A DNA stretch of 32,367 nt from a virus. The stretch is from positions 1-32,367 of the IMG/VR virus record IMGVR_UViG_3300047375_001158, one strand, 5' to 3'. Each line of letters begins with the position of its first letter. Within the stretch, counting starts at the first letter, position 1. A program made the position numbers and the translations under genes. This document shows positions 1 through 6,462 of this stretch, in pieces. The notes under the pieces were generated by a model, which saw nothing but the letters and a program-made list of their open reading frames with translations, ran no database searches and was not told the DNA's origin.

Positions 1-23
1 AATAAAATGTCAACCCCAAAAAC

Positions 24-54
24 AAAAAAACCCCAACTTTTTTACAAGTCGGGG
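24..54 (-). terminator. Rho-independent terminator, leftward
   Basis: Bases 31-39 (CCCCAACTT) pair with 46-54 (AAGTCGGGG) in a 9-bp stem with one G-T wobble and a 6-base loop. Read on the minus strand, the stem is followed by seven T residues (30-24). The other strand has no T-run, so it acts leftward. It ends the transcript expected from the GTGTAA motif at 161-171. Confidence 0.8.
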
Positions 55-160
55 CTAAGTTGATTCGGAGAGTTATAAAAAACTACACAACGAAAGCCCC
101 AATACTTGATTGTGGTCTATTATTCGTTTCTGTTGTCTTTATAAGCATCTGCGTGTTATA
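24..160 (-). ncRNA. Possible small RNA or tiny-peptide transcript
   Basis: A GTGTAA promoter-like motif (161-171, minus) and the terminator at 24-54 bracket about 130 bases with no sizeable gene. On the minus strand this stretch contains a 21-codon reading frame, ATG at 148 to TAG at 83, starting 12 bases after the motif and without a Shine-Dalgarno sequence. Local complementarity (CACAA near 108 with TTGTG near 87) suggests some secondary structure. It does not look like a tRNA. Whether the product is RNA, a micropeptide or only a spacer transcript cannot be decided from the sequence. A similar unit lies at 6302-6413. Confidence 0.3.
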
Positions 161-171
161 TTACACTTAAA
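161..171 (-). promoter_or_regulatory. GTGTAA promoter-like motif (leftward)
   Basis: The minus strand reads TTTAAGTGTAATA. It lies downstream of the protease gene that ends at 200 and points to the left, towards the small unit at 24-160. It matches the motif seen in front of most genes in this window. Confidence 0.55.
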
Positions 172-199
172 AGCAAAAATTAAATTAAAATTAGTTTTA

Positions 200-1447
200 T
201 TAATAAACTGTGTAAGACGAAAGGTCGCCTTCTGTTACAGTGTAGCCCGTGGAAATTCCAGCGAGTGCGTCTACCTCCGCAATTGTTGAGTTAAGGGCGG
301 AAGTTAAGTCTCCGTAGAAGGGTCCAGCTTTTGGCGTCGTGAATGTTGATACTAGTAGCAACTTGGTGTCATTCACGGCAAAAAGAGGAGACCCAGAATC
401 TCCAGCAATTATGGTTTTGTTGAAAGCTAGTCTGTCTGTTTTTACTGGAACTGAAAAAAGAGCTCGATTATATGATCCAGACGAGTCATAAACATAATTA
501 AAATCAAGTAGCACCACTTTGTTTTCTTGATTTAAGGCAATGATTGGTAAGGAGTTTGCTGCAGCGGAATTATTTCCTGAGGGTAAATAGGTTGCGTAAT
601 TGCTGGGAAAGATTTCACAGGGGGTGATGTCGTTGGGGAGATCTTCGTTTAACAGAGCAATGTATACATCGGTTGGGTTTGCACCGTTGTCAACGCGCTT
701 TCCTTGGATAACAGTTCTATTGAAAACAGTTCCGTCAGTTCCAACAAATCTTACGGTTGTCCCATTTCCGTACCTATAATGATTAGCCAAGACGACGTGT
801 CTTGGAGTGACAAGGGTTCCAGCCTTCTTCGTTCCGCCAGATGAGTTCCAAGGCGACTCGCAGGTTAAGGCGGCAAGGTGAGACGCATTTAAGATTAACG
901 AACTGTTTCTGGTGTAGTTTTGTGAGACATGGTTCTCAGTTGAAAATAAACTCTGCTGAAGGCTTGTTGATGCGCCCGATAGAGAGGTGTCTATGGTAGT
1001 TGTCAAAGCTTCTCTAGCTGTGCCTGAAACGCCGCCCTCAATAACTTCAGTGGTAATGCCACCAGATACATCTAGGTTAAGTATCAACGCCCTAGTTACA
1101 GTGTCGGTTCCCTTAGCTGCTACAATAGTTATCGTTGTTGAGGCTGACTCTTCAACCAAAGAGGATACGACTCCAAATGAATCAACTTCAATTTCAGCAG
1201 CGTTACTGCTTGAGTATGAAAAAGAAACATCTGTGGCGCCAAGGGAAGTGCTGTAATTGAGTAGGGGATACAAGTATGCAATCTCTACCGAGGATGAAGA
1301 CGTGTAGCTGGTGATAGTTTTGTCATCTTCTGTAATTGAAGACTGGGACTGAGAGCCTAAAGCGGAGGCCTCTTTAACCACGTTAATGTCAAACCAGAAC
1401 TTTAATGGCTTTCCTTCGTTTTCTATAGCCGTGCCTAAGTTTGTCAT
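200..1447 (-). CDS. Trypsin-like serine protease with Ig-like N-terminal domain (copy 1)
   Basis: The 415-aa product has a chymotrypsin-fold (S1-type) protease domain from about residue 190. The triad can be read as His223 in TPRHVVLANHY, Asp260 in PTDVYIALL and Ser351 in IIAGDSGSPLF. Cys196 and Cys277 are conserved in the paralogue at 2592-3833 and could form a disulfide. Residues about 35-130 are rich in Thr, Ser and Val and look like one bacterial Ig-like beta-sandwich; a linker containing EVIEGG follows. No signal peptide is visible, so the protein probably reaches the outside on the virion or through lysis. Its ATG overlaps the stop of the upstream fibre gene by four bases (ATGA), which implies coupled translation. 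Both paralogues end in a GYTVTEG motif and a final Tyr. The protease fold is well supported; the virion-associated role and the target (host surface protein or phage precursor) are inferred. Confidence 0.85.
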   Translation of the reverse strand: MTNLGTAIENEGKPLKFWFDINVVKEASALGSQSQSSITEDDKTITSYTSSSSVEIAYLYPLLNYSTSLGATDVSFSYSSSNAAEIEVDSFGVVSSLVEESASTTITIVAAKGTDTVTRALILNLDVSGGITTEVIEGGVSGTAREALTTTIDTSLSGASTSLQQSLFSTENHVSQNYTRNSSLILNASHLAALTCESPWNSSGGTKKAGTLVTPRHVVLANHYRYGNGTTVRFVGTDGTVFNRTVIQGKRVDNGANPTDVYIALLNEDLPNDITPCEIFPSNYATYLPSGNNSAAANSLPIIALNQENKVVLLDFNYVYDSSGSYNRALFSVPVKTDRLAFNKTIIAGDSGSPLFAVNDTKLLLVSTFTTPKAGPFYGDLTSALNSTIAEVDALAGISTGYTVTEGDLSSYTVY

Positions 1448-2526
1448 CCTTGATTATTTTCAGTTAGAGCCCCGTCTAAACATAATCTAGTTTTTCCTGC
1501 GCCTGAAACCGTTTCAAAGGTTGTTGAGGTTCTACAAGAGATCAGAGTTCCTGTTAGAGTGCCGCTTTTTCCGAAAGAGTCGTCACCGCCTACGCAGTTT
1601 GTATACGTACCACTAGCGGGAGAGAAACCACCAAACGACCAATCGCCCCCTATGCATCGAGTAAATGTTCCACTGGATAAGCCCTGTGCTGTATACCAAC
1701 CGCCAAAGGAGGATGTCCCGCCCTCGCAATTAGTAAAAGTTCCGCTGGCTGTTCCAGACCCACCAAACGAATTTTCAAAGGGAGCCTCGCAGTTTATAAA
1801 AGTTCCGCTGGCTGTTCCAGACCCACCAAAGGAATTAGTAGTTGCGCGGCAATCAATGAAAGTTCCGCTGGCTATTCCACCATTACCGCCAAAAGAATTT
1901 GCTCCACCAAAGCACGAACGGAATACCTGTAAAGGCTTGTCACCCACAATAGTATTGGATGCCATTTGTAAACCATAGACAAGAATATTATTTGCCGAGA
2001 AGGATATGCCAGCTCCATCAATGTAAGTATTTAGCTTAGAAGCATCCCCAGAAAAATTAGTAGATATTAAATCAACAAATTCGGTATCAATGTCAAGTGT
2101 GGACGCTAACGTGTATCTTCCTGAGCCAATTATCAACGTTGCTCTATTGTTGTTCGCTAAAGCGCTTCCGTTGGGAGTTAGGGCACACGCTTTATTATAG
2201 GCTGCAGCCAAAGCTAATCCATTTTCAGCCGCCGTTCCAGTAGCTTTAACATACACGGTAGAATTGCTATCGAGGTCTGACCCCAGCGCTTCGTAAGCGG
2301 ACGCGCTAGTAAAGCGAACTTGTAATTTTCGATCCGTATCTACCATGACCTGTCCGACGACGGCGCTAGTAACGGCATCAATCTCCGCTGTCGTTCCCGC
2401 TGGTGGAACGATGGCTCCAAACTCTACGACGTCAGCGCTTCCTAAGCCCATAGAAGACCTTAGTTGTGTTTTCTGTTCGTCGGTAGGCGGTGTTCCTACT
2501 GGGCTGTTCCCTAAATCAATGCTCAT
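1444..2526 (-). CDS. Tail-fibre / receptor-binding-like protein with Cys-ladder beta-helix repeats
   Basis: The 360-aa product has three parts. Residues 1-82 are nearly the same as the start of the protein at 3833-4969 and probably anchor both to the virion. Residues about 95-190 resemble the start of a pectate-lyase-type beta-helix (LIIGSGRYTL and following). Residues 203-331 hold six to seven repeats of about 21 residues built around SFGG, SGT and a Cys, with Cys at 205, 226, 247, 268, 291, 311 and 331. The regular Cys spacing suggests a stacked Cys ladder in a right-handed beta-helix. The ATG at 2526 has AAGGA nine bases upstream and follows a GTGTAA motif at 2565-2573. The gene is translationally coupled to the protease that follows. 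A receptor-binding or host-surface role is inferred from architecture, not from a recognised family. Confidence 0.7.
   Translation of the reverse strand: MSIDLGNSPVGTPPTDEQKTQLRSSMGLGSADVVEFGAIVPPAGTTAEIDAVTSAVVGQVMVDTDRKLQVRFTSASAYEALGSDLDSNSTVYVKATGTAAENGLALAAAYNKACALTPNGSALANNNRATLIIGSGRYTLASTLDIDTEFVDLISTNFSGDASKLNTYIDGAGISFSANNILVYGLQMASNTIVGDKPLQVFRSCFGGANSFGGNGGIASGTFIDCRATTNSFGGSGTASGTFINCEAPFENSFGGSGTASGTFTNCEGGTSSFGGWYTAQGLSSGTFTRCIGGDWSFGGFSPASGTYTNCVGGDDSFGKSGTLTGTLISCRTSTTFETVSGAGKTRLCLDGALTENNQG
1534..1920 (-). repeat. In-gene tandem repeat, about 63-bp unit
   Basis: This segment encodes the 21-residue Cys repeats of the fibre gene. At DNA level, a 34-base string is identical at 1734-1767 and 1797-1830, exactly one 63-bp unit apart, and a partial copy begins near 1860. 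Such identity would allow copy number to change by slippage or recombination. Confidence 0.8.
2381..2526 (-). repeat. 146-bp imperfect direct repeat, copy 1 (fibre N-terminus)
   Basis: It aligns without gaps to 4824-4969. By hand I count about 16 differences in 146 bases (roughly 89 percent identity), and the first 43 bases on the plus strand are identical. It encodes the shared N-terminal anchor of the two fibre genes, while the rest of the two genes is unrelated. Confidence 0.9.
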
Positions 2527-2564
2527 AATTTTGTTCCTTGTCTGTTGAAGATTTACAATAAAAG

Positions 2565-2573
2565 TTACACTTA
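2565..2573 (-). promoter_or_regulatory. GTGTAA promoter-like motif for fibre/protease cassette 1
   Basis: The minus strand reads ATTAAGTGTAACTT in the 65-base gap between the protease gene 2592-3833 and the fibre gene starting at 2526. The distance to the ATG is 38 bases, and this leader holds a Shine-Dalgarno-like AAGGA. Confidence 0.65.
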
Positions 2574-2591
2574 ATAATTAAAATTTGTTTA

Positions 2592-3833
2592 TCAATAAGT
2601 GGGGTAAGCTGAAAGATTGCCTTCTGTTACAGTGTAGCCCGTGAGGTCTCCTTGTAGGGTGTCGAGCGAGAGAATTGCATCATTTAGCTCTGCAACTAAA
2701 CCGCCGTAGAAGGGGCCAGAAGCCGCACTCCAATACGTGGATAAAAGCCACAGCTCTGAGTTGGTGACGGCAAATATGGGGTTACCAGAATCTCCCGAAA
2801 TGGCAGAGTCATAGAAAGCTAATCTATTTGGTAGCTTGGGTTCTCTAAAATTTACGATGAAGCTTTGGTTTCGTGAAGCCCCTCTTAAGGACCTTACGCT
2901 TCCGCGTTCAGACTGATCAAAAGAAAATAGGGGAAGATCTTCTCCCGCCCTGGTAGTGCCTCCAGCGGGTAAATAAACCTCATAGTTGGCGGGAAATATC
3001 TTACAGGGCGTGATGGAGCTAGGGAGGTCTGAGTCTAGTAGAACAAGCATGGCATCCGTGTTAACGCCTTCACGAAAGATAACAGAAGTGCTAACAACGT
3101 TTCTAGTGATTACCGTATTGTCAGAAGTTATAAACCTGAGTGAATCGCCAGCATAAAGCGGGTAATGTGCTGCTAATACGGCGTGTCTAGGAGTGATAGC
3201 TGTTCCAGCTCTTCGACTGCCCGACCTAGAGTTCCAAGGAGAAGCGCAAGTTAATGCCTCTGCGTGTGTAGACCATAAAAGAAAGTCTGTGTTTCTAATA
3301 TATGTTACAGTAGCGTGGTTCTGTGACGTATAAACTAAACTCTGCGTAGATGGATTAGCACCTACAAGTAAGTTGTCTAAAGGGTCGGAGAGTGCTTTAC
3401 GAGCGCTTCCTGCTACCCCGCCCTCAATAACTTCAACTACACCCGCTCCAGAAACCGTTAATGTTATGTTGAATGAACGCGTCGCGCTTTCATTTCCGCT
3501 ATTGGCTGTGATAGTAATGTTAGCGCTAGAAGTAGACTCTGGTTCAACCATAAAAACAACATTACCATCTGGTAACACATCAATTTCCGTAGGGTTATCA
3601 GATGAAAAGGTAAATACCACAGGTGAGCCGATGGGCGAATAAGAAATAAGTGGAGAAAGCCTAACCTGCTCTCCTGTGACTATTGTGGCAAATCGCTCTC
3701 CCGTCTTGTCGTCTTCGGTATAAGGACCACTAGTGTCTGGAGATATTTCTGTAAGTTCACGAGACTCTTCAACCTCAAACCATAACTTAAGGACGTTACC
3801 ATTGTTAATCAAAACATTGTTTAACGAAATCAT
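2592..3833 (-). CDS. Trypsin-like serine protease with Ig-like N-terminal domain (copy 2)
   Basis: This 413-aa paralogue of the protein at 200-1447 has the same layout: an Ig-like segment at about 35-130, a linker with EVIEGGVAGSARKAL, and a trypsin-like domain from about 190. The triad can be read as His223 (TPRHAVLAAHY), Asp260 (NTDAMLVLL) and Ser349 (ISGDSGNPIF); Cys196 and Cys277 are conserved. Pairwise similarity is highest around these motifs and at the C-terminus (GYTVTEGNLSAY) and low elsewhere, so the copies have diverged substantially. A 25-base string near the 3' end is identical in both genes (221-245 and 2619-2643). The start overlaps the fibre stop by one base (TAATG). All catalytic residues are intact, so both copies are likely active. 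The substrate is unknown. Confidence 0.85.
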   Translation of the reverse strand: MISLNNVLINNGNVLKLWFEVEESRELTEISPDTSGPYTEDDKTGERFATIVTGEQVRLSPLISYSPIGSPVVFTFSSDNPTEIDVLPDGNVVFMVEPESTSSANITITANSGNESATRSFNITLTVSGAGVVEVIEGGVAGSARKALSDPLDNLLVGANPSTQSLVYTSQNHATVTYIRNTDFLLWSTHAEALTCASPWNSRSGSRRAGTAITPRHAVLAAHYPLYAGDSLRFITSDNTVITRNVVSTSVIFREGVNTDAMLVLLDSDLPSSITPCKIFPANYEVYLPAGGTTRAGEDLPLFSFDQSERGSVRSLRGASRNQSFIVNFREPKLPNRLAFYDSAISGDSGNPIFAVTNSELWLLSTYWSAASGPFYGGLVAELNDAILSLDTLQGDLTGYTVTEGNLSAYPTY

Positions 3834-4969
3834 TATATGGAATGGTGGAGTAATTTATCGGCGTTTGCGTCTACGGTAAACTGCCCGAAGGTTGTGTCTA
3901 CAGTGATATTACTAGCAGCAGTTTGGGCTGCATTATTTCCTTGGGCGTATACTTCAGGCTGAGTGCTTCCCGACGGTGCTTTAATTGATAACTTAGGATT
4001 CGCCATAGTGGAGACCGTACAAACGCTATTGACTATAACAAGTTTGCATCCCGTGTCGCTTGTAATTTCGCATAGACCTGCTTTATCGGAGCTGACTTCT
4101 GTTAGTTTTAAAGTAGCAGTATCCGATAGGGTTGTTACCATAGGCGATGGCGAAAAGAATCCTCCGACGGAATCACATCTCAAACCCGCAGCGTTTACAA
4201 TAGCGCTTCCCTCTGCTTTGATAACGGGAGCCGAATTTACGTTAGAAATAATTCCTGCTATATCGATGATGCAGTCGCCTCCTAAACATGTAAACAATGG
4301 TGCATTGTCAGGTGAAGCGGGAACGGATTCTAGACTCAAGTAAGTGCCGTTGCTTGACGCATGTCCGTTGAAAAAGCCATAAGAACCTGATAACCAAGTC
4401 AAGTTGCCTCCTATGTATTTCAAGGATGGAATATCTGAACTTGATGTTAAATTAAAAAGTGCCGTGCTCATTGAGGGGTTATTGTAAGTGCATCCAATAT
4501 CAAACTTAATACTCACGACAGTCGAACCTGAAACGGTAATACCATTAAAGGCATCCTCTTCCGAATACTCTCCCGACATACAGTTAATAACAATAGGATT
4601 AGCATTATCCGACACCGCTTGAGCCATTGCACTGTTAATTGTTGCGAAAGGAGCGCCGCCCACGCTTCCAGAGGTATCATCTCCATGCTGAGGATCCACG
4701 TAATACGTGTTGGCGGATGTATATCCTATCGTTTCATATGTAGATGGAGCAGTAAAGCGTATATAACGGTTTCTATCTGTATCTATCATTACCTGACCCA
4801 CAGTCGCATTCGTAATTAGGTCGATCTCCGCTGTCGTTCCCGCTGGTGGAACGATGGCTCCAAACTGTACCGTGTCCGCGCTTCCAAGTCCAATTGAAGA
4901 TCTTAGCTGTGTTTTCTGTTCGTCGGTAGGCGGAGTTCCTACTGGGTTGTTTCCTAAATCAATACTCAT
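3833..4969 (-). CDS. Tail-fibre / receptor-binding-like beta-helix protein (copy 2)
   Basis: The 378-aa product starts with the same roughly 80-residue module as the protein at 1444-2526 (LGNNPVGTPPTDEQKTQ and following). It then switches to a different body with YYVDPQHGDDTSGS and PFATINSAM, a pattern typical of parallel beta-helix proteins of the DUF1565/pectate-lyase-like type. Ser/Thr/Val/Ile-rich short strands continue to about residue 350. It lacks the Cys-ladder repeats of copy 1 but keeps several Cys residues. It starts seven bases after the 131-aa gene and is probably on the same transcript. The same anchor with different tips suggests two alternative or co-displayed host-binding proteins; this is an inference. 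Confidence 0.7.
   Translation of the reverse strand: MSIDLGNNPVGTPPTDEQKTQLRSSIGLGSADTVQFGAIVPPAGTTAEIDLITNATVGQVMIDTDRNRYIRFTAPSTYETIGYTSANTYYVDPQHGDDTSGSVGGAPFATINSAMAQAVSDNANPIVINCMSGEYSEEDAFNGITVSGSTVVSIKFDIGCTYNNPSMSTALFNLTSSSDIPSLKYIGGNLTWLSGSYGFFNGHASSNGTYLSLESVPASPDNAPLFTCLGGDCIIDIAGIISNVNSAPVIKAEGSAIVNAAGLRCDSVGGFFSPSPMVTTLSDTATLKLTEVSSDKAGLCEITSDTGCKLVIVNSVCTVSTMANPKLSIKAPSGSTQPEVYAQGNNAAQTAASNITVDTTFGQFTVDANADKLLHHSI
4824..4969 (-). repeat. 146-bp imperfect direct repeat, copy 2 (fibre N-terminus)
   Basis: This is the partner of 2381-2526 and marks the shared anchor module of the two fibre genes. Downstream of it the genes are unrelated, as expected if tip modules are swapped by recombination at the anchor. 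Confidence 0.9.
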
Positions 4970-4976
4970 AATGTTA

Positions 4977-5372
4977 TTAGTTATAAATCAAAGATTGGTT
5001 GTTAAATGTAAGGCTCTCCCCGTTGAATATAAGTTCATCGCCTGATTCTAGGATCAATTTAAATCCATCTTCGTCCAAAATAAAGCTGCCATTTTCAAGT
5101 TGTAGACAATCTGTAAAAAAATCAGCAACGTCTTGGGGTCTAAATCCCGCATCTACAGGATGAGCTATCTTATCAGCGAGGCCAAATTTATTTAATTTTC
5201 TGTTTAACTCTTGTATAACATGAGTAAACATATGAAAGTTTTGAGATTCACTTATTGGATACGAAACCAAAAGAGAATCTATCCGACTTGTAAAAGAGTT
5301 TACAGTATCGTCGTCCCAATTAAATGTTTGGTGTATTTCCTTTTCTAGAAGATGGATATTTTCTGCGCTCAT
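4977..5372 (-). CDS. Hypothetical protein, first gene of the fibre/protease operon
   Basis: I do not recognise this 131-aa acidic protein. Residues 1-90 look helical (EKEIHQTFNWDDDTVNSF and following). Residues 92-131 alternate in a beta-strand pattern with short turns (SFILDEDGFKLILESGDELI, then repeated NGE/NNQ turns). It is the first gene of a minus-strand unit: a GTGTAA motif lies 13 bases before its ATG and a terminator for the preceding gene lies just upstream. By position it could be a tail adaptor or a fibre-assembly factor, but nothing in the sequence proves this. Confidence 0.6.
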   Translation of the reverse strand: MSAENIHLLEKEIHQTFNWDDDTVNSFTSRIDSLLVSYPISESQNFHMFTHVIQELNRKLNKFGLADKIAHPVDAGFRPQDVADFFTDCLQLENGSFILDEDGFKLILESGDELIFNGESLTFNNQSLIYN

Positions 5373-5385
5373 ATACTATAGTGTA

Positions 5386-5399
5386 TTACACACAAAAAA
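5386..5399 (-). promoter_or_regulatory. GTGTAA promoter-like motif fused to upstream terminator
   Basis: The minus strand reads TTTTTTGTGTGTAATACAC, 13 bases before the ATG at 5372. The six T residues are also the T-run of the terminator at 5394-5417. Confidence 0.65.
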
Positions 5400-5417
5400 C
5401 CCCATAATTCTAGGGGT
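5394..5417 (-). terminator. Rho-independent terminator after the 265-aa tail gene
   Basis: On the minus strand ACCCC (5417-5413) pairs with GGGGT (5403-5399) around a 9-base loop and is followed by six T residues. It lies 37 bases past the stop at 5454. The stem is short, so efficiency is uncertain. Confidence 0.65.
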
Positions 5418-5453
5418 AAAAAAATGCGATTTAAATTTTTTGATTTTTTTAAA

Positions 5454-6251
5454 TTATACAGATCTATACCCTCTGTAGTTTAATTGAGCCAACATAGTGT
5501 CGCTAGATCCAGCAGTTATGTTTTCACTAACCATACACCCGTTGCTTAAAGAAAAAGTATTTAATACACCGCTGTCTCCACTTATTTTTAATTCAATGTT
5601 TCTATTCCTATCTTTGGAGCCGCTCAAGAATGAAAATGTTTCTTCTATTTCGTAGTTTTCGACTTCTATAGATATGTTGACCTCTTGAAGTATTGGGCCA
5701 ACAATAGAAATATCTGCTGGCGTTTTTTGCCCTAGGCCGTAAGTTGGTTGGATATTAAAAGATTCAGAAAAAGTAAAAGATTGAACGGCGTTTGTTTGAT
5801 GTTTGTCAAACGTAACAATTAACCCTGATTGAGATACATTTTCTATTCCGCTTTCGGCCGATGCGAGAGGCCTTATTGATGTATTGCTGCCACTTAAGCT
5901 GCCATATATAGATAAGTCAAAAGAGATTTGGGGTAAGTCCCCGACGGCTGTGGAAACGGCATATCCATTTATAGTAGCTTGTGAAAAATCAAGAAGATTG
6001 TCTCCATATTCAAACTGACCTGAAATATTTGTTAGTCCCGTTAAGGTTGTCACAAAATCATTATTTAAAAGATATTTATCAATCGAGGCAGTGACTTGAG
6101 TAGGCGCTTCAATCGTCTTCCCAGCAAAATCATTTCCAAGCATAGAGATTGGACTCTCATTAACATTCTGTTGGAATGATACATTCTCAATGCCTTGTAA
6201 TTCAGTTCCGTTAATTATTATATATTCTTCGTGAGATCCTGCGAGTGCCAT
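5454..6251 (-). CDS. Tail-tube-like structural protein (paralogue)
   Basis: The 265-aa protein is rich in beta-strand patterns. It shares a strand layout with the candidate major tail tube protein (20371-21513) and with the divergent neighbour at 6463-7311. Matching stretches are EAPTQVTASIDKYLL against EAPTVSFDMSYFL, and GDLPQISFDLSIYG against GSIPTVSLSLEG. It carries an N-terminal domain of about 120 residues and a second beta-rich domain. It is likely a virion protein with a tube-like fold, perhaps a minor or terminal tail component. A GTGTAA motif sits exactly eight bases before the ATG, no Shine-Dalgarno sequence is present, and a terminator follows. The family assignment rests on motif comparison by eye. 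Confidence 0.55.
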   Translation of the reverse strand: MALAGSHEEYIIINGTELQGIENVSFQQNVNESPISMLGNDFAGKTIEAPTQVTASIDKYLLNNDFVTTLTGLTNISGQFEYGDNLLDFSQATINGYAVSTAVGDLPQISFDLSIYGSLSGSNTSIRPLASAESGIENVSQSGLIVTFDKHQTNAVQSFTFSESFNIQPTYGLGQKTPADISIVGPILQEVNISIEVENYEIEETFSFLSGSKDRNRNIELKISGDSGVLNTFSLSNGCMVSENITAGSSDTMLAQLNYRGYRSV

Positions 6252-6259
6252 AAACTACT

Positions 6260-6270
6260 TTACACTTTTT
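6260..6270 (-). promoter_or_regulatory. GTGTAA promoter-like motif, 8 bases from ATG
   Basis: The minus strand reads AAAAAGTGTAA, then the 8-base spacer AGTAGTTT, then the ATG at 6251. There is no ribosome-binding sequence in the spacer. It is divergent from the two plus-strand motifs at 6302 and 6443. Confidence 0.75.
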
Positions 6271-6301
6271 CTTTTTCAAATTTTTTTTTCTTTTTTATAA
6301 A

Positions 6302-6313
6302 TTTTAAGTGTAA
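6302..6313 (+). promoter_or_regulatory. GTGTAA promoter-like motif upstream of a hairpin unit
   Basis: The sequence TTTTAAGTGTAA is followed by about 60 bases and then the strong hairpin at 6376-6410. No gene of useful size starts between them. Confidence 0.6.
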
Positions 6314-6413
6314 CACTTTTCACGTCCCATTAGCTTAATCGCGTGGTATGTTTTTGCTAGCTTTGTACAAAATTTAAGCTCCGAAGTCTGAAATAGAGAC
6401 TTCGGGGCTTCTT
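6314..6413 (+). ncRNA. Possible small RNA between divergent operons
   Basis: About 100 bases lie between a GTGTAA motif and a 14-bp hairpin. The stretch contains short self-complementary parts (CACG near 6321 with CGTG near 6341; an AGCTT/AAGCT pair) and only an 8-codon reading frame beginning near 6348. It lies between the divergent genes at 5454-6251 and 6463-7311. The layout repeats that at 24-170, which supports a short independent transcript, but no RNA family is recognised. Confidence 0.35.
6376..6413 (+). terminator. 14-bp hairpin terminator
   Basis: Bases 6376-6389 pair with 6397-6410 over 14 bp (one G-T wobble) around a 7-base loop. The stem is followed by CTTTGCTT, a weak T-rich tail, on the plus strand. 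It sits before the promoter-like motif at 6443 and could insulate the next operon. Confidence 0.65.
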
Positions 6414-6442
6414 TGCTTATGGAATCAATTCCAATAGATAAC

Positions 6443-6454
6443 AAAAAAGTGTAA
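6443..6454 (+). promoter_or_regulatory. GTGTAA promoter-like motif, 8 bases from ATG
   Basis: AAAAAAGTGTAA is followed by the 8-base spacer TAAAATTT and the ATG at 6463. No Shine-Dalgarno sequence is present. It would drive the packaging operon that includes the sigma-like gene. Confidence 0.75.
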
Positions 6455-6462
6455 TAAAATTT

